Source of the DNA: Haemonchus contortus
Lineage: Eukaryota; Nematoda; Chromadorea; Rhabditida; Trichostrongylidae
DNA: 64,000 nt
Direction: 5' to 3'
NCBI GenBank assembly: GCA_000469685.2
Contig: LS997567.1
Coordinates: 546,001-610,000, forward strand
In this document: positions 1 through 11,307 of the stretch, in pieces
Layout of the letters: every line of letters starts with the position of its first letter
How positions within the stretch are numbered: position 1 is the first letter of the stretch
The notes under the pieces: model-generated
Database searches by the model: none
Told to the model about the DNA's origin: nothing
What the model saw: only the letters and a program-made list of their open reading frames with translations
Made by a program: the position numbers and the translations under genes

Positions 1-1109
1 GGACAACATTTTGCTATGGTCTAGACGTTATCTTACACTTGAAATATGAAACAACGATGGAGCTGTTCACCCCAGTTTCCCAACCTGGAATCAGAGCCCG
101 TAGTTTGAGGCCCAGACTACGCTCAGCGACTGACGGATGTGACGTTTAGGCCGCTTTTCAAACCAACAATGCTGCATATGGCCTTTTTGGGAGTCATAGG
201 TTCTCGAAAAAAAAATCCGGAATCATTTATTTAATCACGAGCTGTGCACTAAAGTAATAATGGGGATGAGACCAGGCGACTGACTCGTCAAGTAAGACTG
301 AGGGTCCTGCTTCATTTTCATCTCCATCGAATAAATGAAAATCTTCCTATGAATCACTGAATAACGAGATAACGAGCGACAGTTCGGTCAAAAAGTATAC
401 ATATATGGCGTTTGATCGACCTACCTAACACCATTTGAAACAACGTCTTCCTCGAACTAGGGAGCGTGGGATTCGAAACACTTTCGCTAACAATTTCCAA
501 GTTAACAGCTTCTCATAGAAGTATACACTCTCAGAGCGCTGGAGCTAGTGGAAGGCCGTTTCGATATCCCCCTTCGTTGAAATGCTTTATCTACGAGAAA
601 TATTCCTGAAAAAGGGTAGTCTCTCTCTGGGATATATTTGGAGAAGAACAAGGCAGCAAGGGAACTTCACAGCCCAGCGTCAAGAGATTTTGCATGGCGC
701 ATTTTGTGAAAATGCAGTCTGGCGATATAGTGGGAGAGGATCGGACTCTTCGATTCACTAAAAAGGGACATCGTACTCGGAGTTTTTCGTGTATTATGTC
801 TGGATCTCCACAGCGAACCTCTACGTTGTAGCCTGGTTCACGAACTCTAAAAAATGACGCTATTGGGCACCAGACAATTAGCGTCTGAACATGATCCAGG
901 CTTTGCGATCTTGCTCTCGTTTGAGGGCTCTACCTTTTCGTGATGTTCGTATAGCATTCAAATTTTGTAGCAAGTAATAACGCAGTTCAGAAAAGTTCGG
1001 TATGGGCACGTTACCCTTGCGATATGGAAGCAACACACCTCTGTGCGCACGCCGGGAGCCTGTCATGTGCAAAACTGTCATGTCAACGTGGGACTCACCA
1101 GCAACTTAC
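1..1109. other. no gene recognised
   Basis: AT-balanced sequence with only short open frames in all six readings. A further exon of the cysteine-rich candidate at 1110-1292 could lie here, because that exon ends in a good donor pointing this way, but I could not identify one. Confidence 0.4.
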
Positions 1110-1292
1110 TCCAACTTTTTCATTCTTCCTGCTGTACATAAAGCCAAGCAACTAGCTTTTATCATTTCTTTCGAGAACTCGTCTTTTATACTGAAGGTCG
1201 AGTTTTGTATATCCAGACTTGAACTACAAGTACCATTTCCGCACAGTTCTTCCATTGAAAGCTCAGAGTCAAAGTTCTTCTTCTCAAAACAG
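1110..1292 (-). CDS. candidate internal exon of a cysteine-rich, probably extracellular protein
   Basis: I do not recognise this protein. The minus-strand segment lies between an acceptor (TTATGTTAG) just upstream of 1292 and a strong donor (GTAAGT) just past 1110. It reads without stops for 60 codons with one leading and two trailing bases. It holds five cysteines (CFEKK near the start, LCGNGTC, SCLALC near the end) and two N-glycosylation sequons (NGT, NST), which suggests a secreted or extracellular region. An ATG about 70 bases upstream would read into the same frame through the putative intron, so the segment could also be part of a first exon. Neighbouring exons were not identified. It could be a chance open frame flanked by splice-like signals. 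Confidence 0.3.
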
Positions 1293-3265
1293 CTAACATA
1301 ATTGATAGCAGAGCATATATTCCACAGTTGAAGTTGTACAAAAGCAAGGGCCGAATTCATGGTTCCCCTCTTTTTTCCAGAAAAAGATGATACAAAGTAA
1401 TCTCTCGAGTATTTCTTGTTTTGAAAAGGGGCATTCTACTTCAAATGACGCGAGCTCATCTCACTATACGAGGACGAGAATTCAAAAAAGCGCGAGGAAG
1501 CAATCAATGTGTCAGGCGGCGGAATCTTTTTGACCAACCCAATATTCCGAATCTTTGAATGTACCGCAAGCTAACCCAATTTTTTATACGTAAGTTGTTG
1601 GTGCATGATTGATCAGCCTCTGATGCTTCACTGTATGCTTTTTACAAGTTAGCAGCTTTCGCTACAAATAAAATCTAGCTAACGTATCTGCTAATGAATA
1701 AAATAAATATAAAAACGGTCAAATAACACTGCGACCACTTAGATTTATTACCTTATCTTTCTACTAATTACAAGCCTGCTTATTAGAGCGATTTGAACAG
1801 AGCGATTTCTACTTCTCCTCCTCTCCCTACCACACTTCCTAAGCCGGGTATGTGATCCAGACAGGCGTTAGACGTAGAGGTTACTTAGAATAGCCATATC
1901 TAGCAAGCTCATAGATAAGGCAAAAATTAGTATGAGCCTCCATTAATGCCACACCCAGAATGCGAAAACCTGACACGGTGATTATGTGTCAACTTTTGCC
2001 ATCTTTTCAAGTTGTTGCTCAACATAGCACCTGGCAGCGAAAACGCGACCCAGCTAAACTAGCTTCATAAATGGCACACCACAGTTATTGACGACATTGT
2101 TCTTTCAATTGCTGAGCATTAACTGGCACTATACAGTGTGGGTACTCAATCACTCGGATACAGCGTTACAAAGAGAAGAGAGTTTCGGTATTAGAATACG
2201 TAAAAGAGAGAAAAAATAGAGCGAATAGAGCCATATGAATATGGAGGGAAGGAAGAGGAGCTAGAGGAAGGATGACGGCTATATAGTAGGTCGCTTAGAC
2301 GCGTAGGCAACGTAATTGATTCCGGAAGATTCCTAAGCCGAGACTTGCGTAAATAACGCTAACAACTGAAAATCCTTGTCGACTAGTGTATGCGATCAAG
2401 TCAGGAATCTGGCAATAAATTTCAATCTGAAAACGACGCTACGATGCTTCCGCGATGCGAAGAGGCTCTGCAAACAATGTAACTGAAAAGGACTAATGAA
2501 TAAGCGACTCGGAGAAGGAGGGAGTAGTTTGTTATTTGTGGCCATGCTAGAGGCAAGCACATGAGGCAAGAGAGTGCCGTAATTGGATAGAGAATAGCGC
2601 CATAGATGCTAGATGCTTCTATATTTCGGAACGGCCTGCTACTTGTTGTTGGCTGGTGAGTCATCTTTGTGGCCGAGGTCTTAAGATACTTAAATTCTGA
2701 AAAAAATCCTCATCATATTTCGATATAGACGTCAGACTTATAAAAGTGACATGATAGAAATGGCGAGAATCTGTTGAGGTTAGCCTTGGAGTACACACTC
2801 AAGCTAATATTGTTAGCAAAGAAGGGCCTATCGAGCGACCACATGTGTAGCTCCGAGGGATGACGGAAGGGTCGAAGAATGAAATCGTGAGCTGATTGGA
2901 ACAATTTCGCTACGAAAGAGGAAAGCCTGAAAGCTTGAGCCCTGGTCGCAACGTCGACTTCTCTTAGACGAATCTCATCGCTAGTTGCGAATCGAAAATA
3001 ATTATTTCTTTTCACTCACCGGCACTAATCATCGACTAAATTACAGTAAGTTGATATTGAGAGTAGGATAATATTTATAGATTTACCGTTTTATTTGTTT
3101 ATCACAACAACACCACGTCCATAATAATACTAATTTCTTAGAAGACAATACACACTAAAAGGATGGTAGTGGCGGCAATAGATCATAGAACAAAGCGATA
3201 ATTTCAGACGAATGCACTTAAAATATCTATAATCAGAACAAAATATAATCTAAGAGCCTATCTGA
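1293..3265. other. no gene recognised
   Basis: Only short open frames. A 100-codon minus-strand frame at 2713-3015 has no recognisable domain and no convincing splice context, so it is not called. Confidence 0.4.
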
Positions 3266-3840
3266 AGGCATAGTTCACGATAATTCAATGGGCGAGAACG
3301 TCAATGGCTTTCCCGCCTCTCGATCGATGTCACGTCATCATCATCACGTCGGACGAGTTTCGAGACAATACAGGTTGCAAATATTCGTTCTAGGATCTAC
3401 CCACAAGCAGCTGATCGCCAAGTGATGAGGCGGTGTTTTTCTCCTTTCCTTTTCCTTCCGTTATTCTTTTTGCTGCCGCCATCCCTTATTTAATTTCCTA
3501 CTCTTAGAGGCTGAAGAAGGTGAGCTACTTCTGCTGTTACTAGGGTTTTTTGTTTACTTATGTCTACAAGTGAGTGGATTTTTGCTTACCATAGTCTGTT
3601 ATTCGCACCAGAACCCACACGCACGCAGTGAGACACATTGTATAGCTCGTCCGAACGCCCCACTCTTCTTCATTCTTCTGGTCTCATTCTCGTCCAGCCC
3701 CCTTTTTAACGGTTTTTCGAAGCCTTTTTCACTTTGGAAACATCGATTCACGAACACCTTCATCGCACTATTTTCGATCTTCTCTTCCATTTTTCATCAT
3801 AATCTATCCGGATTACCCAAAATAATAGTGAACTGTGCCT
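3266..3840 (-). mobile_element. TTAA-type MITE (copy 1 of the AGGCACAGTT family)
   Basis: About 575 bp, non-coding. The left end reads AGGCATAGTTCACGATAATT and the right end is its inverse (AATAGTGAACTGTGCCT), followed by TTAA at 3841-3844. The left flank is TGA, so the target duplication is degraded on that side. The interior matches, in inverted orientation, the copies at 15380-15610, 16209-16835 and 16840-17498, including the block containing CTTTTTGCTGCCG. Open frames inside it are incidental. Confidence 0.75.
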
Positions 3841-3844
3841 TTAA

Positions 3845-5229
3845 GATCAACAGAAAGTTGAGTCAATCTTATAATTCATCAGAACCTTTGCGATAGACAC
3901 TGCCCAACCAATATCACTGATTCTTTTCACGTAAGCTTACGTTTAGCATTTCCCCAGAAGTGCTTTTCGAAGCTCTCAAATAGCATTCGATATTCATAAT
4001 CATTCTGGGTGGATGCTCAAGTTTGGAACGAACAGAGTACTATGATCATCTGCAAATCAATCCAACGCGCTCCTTTAATGAAAATCCTCTGTAGACAGTT
4101 GTGATAAATCAGCTTTCATAATGTAAATCCGATTCGAACACATCAGCTGAATTCTACACAATTTTTGAAGACTCATTATTCATACTAACTTTTAATTCCC
4201 CTACTTTTCGATTTCTGGCTAATATTGATAATGATGTTCAATATTGAGTGTTCATTCAAGCTCCGCATATACAACTCTACTCATCAACAACGAAGTGGAA
4301 ACTAGTAAATCGCTATTTGTCGTGCGATGAACCCAGCAAAATAGAAATGCGATATAATGCGAGCAATTAGACCACTGAATAGTTACAGTGTAATGAGCAG
4401 CGAGAACATCAGCTGAGACAGCGTCTGAGCGACAATCCGAATCACAAGAACATGCAATAAACAAAAGGAGGAGACACGCGTCGCCACGTACATTTCTTTT
4501 CATCAGTCCCACTGATGGGAAAGTCATAATGGATCACAGAACAAACTCATTTGGTTCCAGGATATGACATTGTATTTCATACAGAGGTCCTTCGCCTCAC
4601 AAGTAGATGTATTTGCGACCATGTTTCACGGTTTTCGAAGGGAAGGGATTGCGCAGAAGCTGCTAACCTCAAAAAGGACTCGGGCCCCACCAACTGTGTT
4701 TCCCTTCGAGTTAACTGAGTGTATATTGAACAGAGTCCAAACTCTTTTAGAATTACTCGAAAGGGGAAAATACGAAGCATCAAGGAAAACAAAATCACAC
4801 TTCGGAGCACGATGCCGATGCTTGCGATGGCCCCCATCCTCATTCTCTAGCAACAACAAACTCAATGCAATGAGATCTTTAGAGGAAATCATGAATAATT
4901 CAGCATTGTTGACGAAATGGAGCAGGTTCGTTGGTTAGGAGCTATAGTCAATCCTATATACTAGGACATCCAATAAGTAATATGCATTTCTACAACGTAT
5001 TACAAATGGTCCAAAGAGTAGGTGAAGAAGCAGGTGTTAGGTATGCCTAGTAGCAGACATCTGTGGAAGTTTTTTTTGAACATCTGTACAAATTTCGAAC
5101 TGTAAAAGTGCATAACTGTCATGGTAGGGGAGTGGTAGTAAAGAATGGACCTACCTATTCAGCATGCTTCGCTTGACGAATTTGATCGAGAAACAGACCG
5201 GCGGAAAGTACTGGATTATCATTGAGGTA
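3845..5229. other. no gene recognised
   Basis: Contains open frames on both strands at 4252-4938 (up to 124 codons) that overlap each other and match no family I know. No splice-flanked exon stands out. Confidence 0.35.
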
Positions 5230-5737
5230 CAGTAGCGTTCAAAAGTATTCGGCCAACTTTAACTTGCAGTAACTTTTTTCTCAGTGGAGCTAATCGTACG
5301 AAATTTTGATAGGTTTAGCTGAAGCATATTGTACGCTGTCCAACAGTACTTGAGTGCAAAACAGCCATATCCACATACTATTGGGGAGGCGTTTGTAGAC
5401 TGTTCTGAAAGCAAGTTTGTGACGTCTGCAGTTATTCCGACCTTATGTACGTTTCTCTTCTCTTCTGAGTTTGACATTAGTGCTCGTACACTTAAGACAT
5501 GGCAAAAGAAGAAAAAACTTCCGGAAGGGTCATCATTCGTATTTCCAGTTGATTTTTTGTTCGAGCCCTTTTGGATATCTGGAACATGATCAGATTGCAG
5601 GTCAATAGTGGTAAATATTCACACTACCCAATGTTACACATATTGAAATTTCGCTTGATTAGATCCAGTAGGAAAGAAGTTACGACTGAAAATTATAACT
5701 GAAGAAGCATTTCGCCAAATAATTTTGAGCGCTACTG
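5230..5737. mobile_element. Tc1/mariner-type MITE, copy A
   Basis: About 508 bp and non-coding. The left end CAGTAGCGTTCAAAAGTATT follows a TA, and the right end is an imperfect inverse ending GAGCGCTACTG. A second copy with matching ends and interior lies at 35709-36747. Copy A carries the uninterrupted GAAATTTCG (5645-5653) where copy B has acquired a hairpin insertion, so it records the empty site. Confidence 0.8.
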
Positions 5738-6201
5738 CATATTTGCATTTGTAATTGCAGGTACATATTGTATACGAAAAAAGACGCTGAGAGCGAACGA
5801 AACCAAATGACCTCTGGAGGAGTTTTGTTCTAGGCAAACAGATGTGTATGACCCATTCTAAACGGTCAGAGGAACACCGAGGGGAATCTCAATGATCAAG
5901 CACAGGAAAGTGATCACAAGGTTACAAGACCATTTGGAAATGAAGTCATCACACCCATTCTCCATTCCAGGTGGTCATTGCATCATTGATTCTATCATCT
6001 TGATGTGGAATCATTCAAATGAAAAATAACGAATTTGAGAATGAGGTAAAAACGGATGTTCTTGAAAATCTAGTGGAGGTACCAAAAGTTTTCCACAAGG
6101 CATCTAATAGCAGGCAACAAAGGTAACGCCGTTGTGGACACATTCCAATGAAAGACGAGTGATGTTCTTACGACATGACAAAATGGAAATTACGTATAGT
6201 T
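5738..6201. other. no gene recognised
   Basis: Sequence between the MITE and the LTR element. No coding signal seen. Confidence 0.4.
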
Positions 6202-6581
6202 TGATGGATTACCAATGGAAGGTTGTATTTAGGACGTGTAACAAAGGTCTATTACGACGCCTAGTACAAAGATCGACATAATAACACATTCACGGGGTTT
6301 ATACATAATATGTGGGCGGTCCTCAGATACCGCATCGCCACTGGACCTTGGGGGACCCGTGACGGTACTCAAGGCCGGGGGTTGAAAGAACGGACCGCGC
6401 CAACGGCAGAACTTAAGTTACCTACTCGATTGCACACTTATGATACCGCCAAGCCATGCCTGCGGTCTCAACTCAAGAGATACTCATGTCAAGTTATGCT
6501 TATGGTTAATATGTTGAACTAGCATGTTATTGTAAAAGCTAGTTCTATTACAAACATAGATATGGTTGTGAATCCACAACA
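6202..6581 (-). repeat. 3' LTR of the BEL/Pao-like element
   Basis: Matches 10242-10631 along its whole length. It begins TGATGG and ends CACAACA on the plus strand, giving the usual TG...CA ends. It lacks the 11 bases present in the other LTR near its position 350. Confidence 0.85.
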
Positions 6582-6788
6582 CTGGGGCGAGGCGAAAATT
6601 AGCGGTAGCTATAATTGAAGGACGGTGTCACCTACGTAAAATTAACTGCTCATCAATGCATGTACTATATTAGACGACCAACTGTCAAGCTAACGATGTA
6701 ACAACTATATTAATTATTACAATACAAATATCATTACTTAAGAATAATGACACCATTTGCAAATGGCTTCCGTTTGCAGACGTCGTCG

Positions 6789-7190
6789 TTAGCTGGGAAC
6801 GCCGGTGTTGATAAGAACTTGGTTCTTTGCAGCCTTGGTGGCTGACGTCTCAGCTTTTTTTCTCGATGTTGATGACGGTTTTCTTGAAGTAGTGGCTCTT
6901 GCTCTATATGATGATGACTCGTCATTTTGGTCGCGTGTTGAAGAGTCTATTTCCAGAGGAATAGGATGGTTGATTTGCCGCTGAACAATTCTCTCTGTTG
7001 ATGCTTGAAATATGGCGCTTCGATTTCGGCAGTCCATTGCCTGGTGTCCAATTATATAGCAGAACTCGAAAAATCGTGTCGTCGGGACGGTAGGACATTG
7101 AGGTGCGCCTTTTCGAGGAACTTCCGTTTGAGTCACTTGCTGCGTCCAGTGTCCAGGGTATGCATCCTTTCATCAAGTCGTCGCAAGCGG
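6789..7190 (-). pseudogene. basic, zinc-knuckle-like stretch after the protease
   Basis: The main minus-strand frame (6789-7136) contains CYIIGHQAMDC, which resembles a retroviral-type knuckle with one cysteine lost. It is followed by a serine-, arginine- and lysine-rich tail. Just upstream, in another frame, is a charged helical stretch (KRKLNRMEDRLRRLDERMHT) of coiled-coil character, so a frameshift separates the two. In autonomous BEL elements the reverse transcriptase would follow the protease here. This may be nucleocapsid sequence moved by rearrangement, or an extra domain typical of a non-autonomous lineage. Confidence 0.45.
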
Positions 7191-7224
7191 TCCTCCATGC
7201 GATTTAGCTTCCGCTTGATGTCGT

Positions 7225-8154
7225 TCACGCTATCCAGTAAAGCAAAGAACGTGTCGCGAGCGATCTTGTCCGAGAAGACGCCCCTGTCATCTTGCGATAC
7301 TGAATGCGATACGTTAGCAAGGTAGTTTTCGGTTGACCTATGGGCCCTTTCTTCTTCCGTGGTGTTCCTTTTCGAGGGATTTTGCTGACCCGCTTCAGAC
7401 GTATATTTGCAGCGGAACGGATAGGAGTAGGATCTCGGATGTTGGCGAGAGGTGCTTCCGCTCCAGAGGTGTCCAAGTCCGTTTCAAAGCCATTTTTCGA
7501 CGAAACGGTAGGAGTAGCTACAATGAGCGAACTACATAGTGCATCACTGTTTCCGTTGATAGGGGCAAATGTACCGCTGACACCAGAATTGGAATAGCCA
7601 AAGACTGTTGGAGTGAGAACTAATCCTGATGGTAGCTTCGTAACTGGATTGTGATGTTCGATCACATGATTCAGGAGGTCCTGTCCAATGAGTAAATCAG
7701 GTGAAACTTCTGACGGGCGTGAAGTTCGCTGAGCGACTATGAATTTCTCCCTTCTAATGAAGCTTTTGTCAGCTTCCGATAGTAGAGCGGTTTCAGTAGT
7801 CGACACCAGTTTTTGATGGGTGAAAACCAACAGACGTTGCAGTTTCCTCAAGCGGCGTAAGCCCTTCAAGGTCACTTTCACTTCATTCGATTTAAAGGTT
7901 TCTTGAAGCTCTCCCATTCCTGTTATGGTAAATGATGTGGAGCTTATTGTTGGCAGCCTCAATATATTTCTCATCTCTGCCTTTATGAAGCTTTTCTGAG
8001 CTCCTGAATCAAGAAGAAGAGCGATTGGTTGATAATCCCCTCTGGCTTCATTGAAGATCAAAGCAGAGGCCATTTGCAGTACGCATTGTACTGATACGCG
8101 TCGTTCCGATTCTGTAGTGACGTTCCGAGTAGGAGCAGCATGCAATGTTTGCAC
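7225..8154 (-). CDS. BEL/Pao aspartic protease region (DUF1758-like)
   Basis: A 309-codon open frame. The active-site motif LLLDSGAQKSFI lies near residues 47-58. About 110 residues later DLLIGQDLL fits the second conserved stretch of retropepsin-like domains, where an I-G-x-D motif closes the fold. The family cleaves the retroelement polyprotein. The last third is basic (SKIPRKGTPRKKKGP) and ends at a stop where a normal pol would run on to reverse transcriptase. The methionine at 8154 is only the first in the frame; the natural product would probably be a gag-pol polyprotein. The frame is intact even though gag upstream is broken. Confidence 0.75.
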   Translation of the reverse strand: MQTLHAAPTRNVTTESERRVSVQCVLQMASALIFNEARGDYQPIALLLDSGAQKSFIKAEMRNILRLPTISSTSFTITGMGELQETFKSNEVKVTLKGLRRLRKLQRLLVFTHQKLVSTTETALLSEADKSFIRREKFIVAQRTSRPSEVSPDLLIGQDLLNHVIEHHNPVTKLPSGLVLTPTVFGYSNSGVSGTFAPINGNSDALCSSLIVATPTVSSKNGFETDLDTSGAEAPLANIRDPTPIRSAANIRLKRVSKIPRKGTPRKKKGPIGQPKTTLLTYRIQYRKMTGASSRTRSLATRSLLYWIA

Positions 8155-8703
8155 TCTTTTTCTCTCGAGTGATTATTTTTCGGTGTTGGCTGTCTGAAGC
8201 GGTTGGTTTGCGATGGAAACGGCATCCTTGCAGCTCCATGCTGAGTGGAGTTCGGCGGTGAGTTTTGCCTACGACTAGGCAATCATAGATTCTAGACCAC
8301 TGCTCGATGTTATGCAGAGTGAGCCATGGTGGTCCTACTTGCATTTTGAACATGGTCCCATTGCTGTGCAAGATCTTGATCCGTAAGTCTTACCAAAACA
8401 TTTCCAGCACACCCTCTAGCGCTTGGCTTCCATTCGCCGAGTCTCAGGTGTAGGAAACCTGGCGCTTTGTTGTGGTGAGGGCGACTCTCCACACAGACAT
8501 GCGTGTCTCAGTCGATGAGTAGAGAACTGCTTGATTTGGTTGCGTCCTCCGTTATGTCCTCTGGCGTTGTTCTGCATGGATTGGGCGGTTTGAGTACCGA
8601 AGAGCGTCTTTGTTGTTAGCTCGGTAGTTTCTTGAAGCGTAATGATCTCATCAACGGCATCAAGAATATCCTTCACCTCGAATCCTGTCCACTTTGATTT
8701 TCT
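8048..8703 (-). pseudogene. broken gag carboxyl part with zinc knuckles
   Basis: This links gag to the protease in three different frames. The 8416-8676 frame continues gag (DILDAVDEIITLQETTEL). Around 8350-8420 another frame shows CWKCFGKTYGSRSC followed by GPCSKCK, the paired cysteine knuckles typical of Pao gag proteins, but without the usual histidine. The next frame then leads into the protease. At least two frameshifts or stops are needed, so gag-pol is not expressible as one polypeptide here. Confidence 0.6.
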
Positions 8704-8706
8704 TTC

Positions 8707-9612
8707 TTAAACTTGGCTACAGATATTGTCTGTGAATATGGAAAGGAAAAGACGTCGCCATACTCTGTCTGCGTTCACTGGCACTTCAGTTTGTTCTAGG
8801 TGCACGATGCGAGAAAATATGGAGCTGAATGTATTTCGACAGCTCCTCGAATTTTCTTGAGCCCTAGGCAGATGCTCGATCTCGTTTATTAAAAAATCGG
8901 CCATGCCTGAGGATCTGTCATACTGCTTCTTGAGTATATTCAGCGCGACATTATATTTTTCGCCAATGACTGGAATGCTGCTGTTTGAAGCAGCTGCTTT
9001 TCTCTTCAGTGCTTGTTTCAAGGAAAGGAATTTTTGTTGGTCATTCAAGTCCCTCTCGTTGTGTATGAGAGATTCGAAAACTGACCAGGTGTTGAACCCT
9101 CTAGTCTCCAGAGAATGTTGGAACTTCGAGCAAAGGGCGTCGAACTCGTAATTGAGAGTACCCCCTCCACTGTGTGAATCGTGTTGGCTGCTACCAGCCT
9201 GGTTGGCAATGCTGGTGGCTCCTGCTATGAACGAGGCTTGGTGTGCCAATTCTTCCTTTCTGAACTCGATCTTGCTCAGCCATTGTATTATTGCGATTTC
9301 AAGGCCATTTGACTCGAGCTCCATGTGGTTGTTCAGCTCGAGCATCAGCTTTTCACGATCCTTCTGTTCCGGTCGTGAACTGATTGTTTCGATCTCTCTG
9401 TCGACATAGGTATCGTGAAGTTGTTTTGCCTTTGTGATTGTTGCTATCAAATGGTTCAGCTGTGCAGTTTTTTCTCTTATGTACATCACGCATACCTCCT
9501 TTCCAGTTGGGAATGTGAATGGGCGGTGCAAAAGTTTGAGATCTGACTCGCTTGAGCGGATCAGCTTGCATACGTGCGTGTTTCTGGTCTTGAACAGTTG
9601 AATCTCCGCCAT
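8707..9612 (-). CDS. BEL/Pao gag protein (DUF1759-like)
   Basis: A 301-codon open frame starting MAEIQLFK. The first half is helical and charged. Residues 180-240 show the DUF1759 pattern: NTWSVFESLIHNERDLNDQQ, then a run of lysine- and alanine-rich residues, then IGEKYNVALNILKKQYD. Members of this family are structural capsid-type proteins of BEL/Pao retrotransposons. The frame ends at a stop near 8707, while similar sequence (ESKWTGF) continues in a neighbouring frame, so the stop is probably a lesion. The start is the first ATG after the leader. Confidence 0.7.
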   Translation of the reverse strand: MAEIQLFKTRNTHVCKLIRSSESDLKLLHRPFTFPTGKEVCVMYIREKTAQLNHLIATITKAKQLHDTYVDREIETISSRPEQKDREKLMLELNNHMELESNGLEIAIIQWLSKIEFRKEELAHQASFIAGATSIANQAGSSQHDSHSGGGTLNYEFDALCSKFQHSLETRGFNTWSVFESLIHNERDLNDQQKFLSLKQALKRKAAASNSSIPVIGEKYNVALNILKKQYDRSSGMADFLINEIEHLPRAQENSRSCRNTFSSIFSRIVHLEQTEVPVNADRVWRRLFLSIFTDNICSQV

Positions 9613-9787
9613 TTTGATGCTATGGCTGTTTGAAATCGATTGTTGCTTTTTTGTTTTACTGGATTAGAGCACAAGTTGTTCGAAACCAATGAGCGTCTAA
9701 ATTGTGTAGAGGTTTAGCTCAGTTCGATGTCTCTTATGAAACACCTTGGCTTCGTGGAGGATGTGTCCTGCCACGCGGCTCTTTCAG

Positions 9788-10148
9788 TTCCTCAGGGAGG
9801 AACTAATGTGACGATTTTACTTTTTGGCTAATGATCTGGTCAAAAATTTGCCAAATTTTCTAGTCCTCAGGGAGGCTTGTTTGGTAGTTAGCTATCTTCT
9901 GTTCTCTCACTGTGGAGAGATTGTGCAGGGAATTTGTGCTTGTTTCCCGAATCTTTTTGAAGAACTTGCAGGAAAGTTTCCCGATTCCTTGGAAAGAAAG
10001 GAAAGGCCCTTCTATCCCGCACTGGGAGAGACAGGAGAAGGATAAGTCTGATCTCTGTATTCCTCAGGGAGGAATCAGAATTGAAGTTTGGGCTTTGACC
10101 AGTGATGTGGTCAAAGGCTTGCCGAATTTTGCTTCCCTCAGGGAGGAA
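9788..10148 (-). repeat. duplicated 88-bp block in the LTR-element leader
   Basis: The blocks 9788-9875 and 10061-10148 are direct repeats. Each begins with TCCTCAGGGAGGAA and ends with a CTCAGGGAGG, so that short motif occurs four times. They lie between the 5' LTR and gag, where primer-binding and packaging signals are expected. Function is unknown. Confidence 0.7.
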
Positions 10149-10241
10149 TGTGGAGCAAATTGGCTGTTTGTTGAACCTTCCGTCTTTCACTGGGGAAAGC
10201 TAGCGCAGAAAGGATCGTTTCCAACGGTCGATGTACCAATT

Positions 10242-10631
10242 TGGTGGATTACCAGTGGAACGTTGTATTAAGGACGTGTAACAAAGAATTATTGCGACGC
10301 CTATTACAAAGGTCGACATAATAATACATTCACGGGGTTTATACTTAATCTGTGGGCGGTCCTCAGATACCGTATTGCCACTGGACCTTGGGGAACCCGC
10401 GACAGTACTCAAGGTCGGGGGTTGAAAGAACGGACCGCGCCAACGGCAGAACTTAGGTTACCTACTCGATTGCACACTTATGATACCGCCAGGTCATGCC
10501 TGCGGTCTCAACTCAAGAGATACTCATGTCAAGTTATGCTTATGGTTAATATGTGGAACTAGCATATTATCACACATTCTTGTAAAAGTTAGTTCTATCA
10601 TAAGCATAGATATGGTTGTGAATGCACAACA
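10242..10631 (-). repeat. 5' LTR of the BEL/Pao-like element
   Basis: Direct-repeat partner of 6202-6581. Read on the minus strand it starts TGTTGTG at 10631 and ends near 10242. A stretch just inside it (minus strand TTGGTACATCGACC) could be a tRNA primer site, but I cannot match it to a tRNA. Confidence 0.8.
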
Positions 10632-11307
10632 TAAGGGATGTAATGGTAAACTTAAAACACTCAGAAATGGGGCTGTACGCAATGTTTGACCAGTCCTCAG
10701 CGCTGGAGGTAACAATGTTTTTCCAACGCATTGACTATCTGCACTCCCTGAACCACCTGCTCAGCTGTACATCATCGGTTTTTTGAGCCAAAGTCAATCC
10801 TATATCTAATCGCACCTATTGCGAATAAGCAGCAGCCAGATCGAATATGTTAACGCGCGAAGTGAACATACTTGTTTGGGAAGACACAAGACATTGAAGG
10901 TTGTGATCATCGTGCTGAATGTTCAGTACTTCTTGGTGCTGAATATGAGGTTCCACAGGAGGTCCCTGGCCCTCTTCGCAACTACCTGTATCTCACAAGC
11001 TTTTTTAACAAGCGATGGAAAAGGCTGACCACATGCCCATCTTATACAGAGTACAAAAACGTAATCAATTTCCAGGTAAGACAATATGACACTACTTAAT
11101 ACAGCCAATGAAACATGAGTACCACACATTACTTAACTCATATTGTAAGTAAGTATACCCATCTAAACGAAGTCCTAAGCTATTAATTCACACATAAATG
11201 CGAGTGTTTGAAACCTTATAGAACTGAACCATTCCGTTGTGAGACGCTCCCCCGCATCCGTCAAATACAGAACAGTAGCGGTGCTTCCAATGCACATGTG
11301 GCATATA
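10632..11307. other. no gene recognised
   Basis: Unassigned sequence between two mobile elements. Short open frames only. Confidence 0.4.

Larger units (their letters stand above)
6202..10631 (-). mobile_element. BEL/Pao-type LTR retrotransposon, gag-protease only
   Basis: Two direct repeats of about 380-390 bp (6202-6581 and 10242-10631) enclose a 3.66-kb interior read on the minus strand. In order the interior holds a leader with duplicated blocks, a gag with DUF1759-like sequence, a broken zinc-knuckle stretch, a DUF1758-like aspartic protease, and a basic stretch with a second cysteine-rich motif. There is no reverse transcriptase, RNase H or integrase, which normally make up most of a BEL pol. 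The element therefore cannot copy itself. The LTRs differ at about 30 positions plus an 11-base indel, so the insertion is old. No target duplication is evident (TAGTT on the left against TAAGG on the right). Confidence 0.85.

Noticed and set aside
3570..3896. 108-codon plus-strand frame
   Set aside because: It lies inside and across the end of a non-coding MITE whose other copies do not keep the frame.
4564..4938. 124-codon plus-strand frame
   Set aside because: Two other open frames of similar length overlap it on the minus strand. No motif or splice support decides between them.
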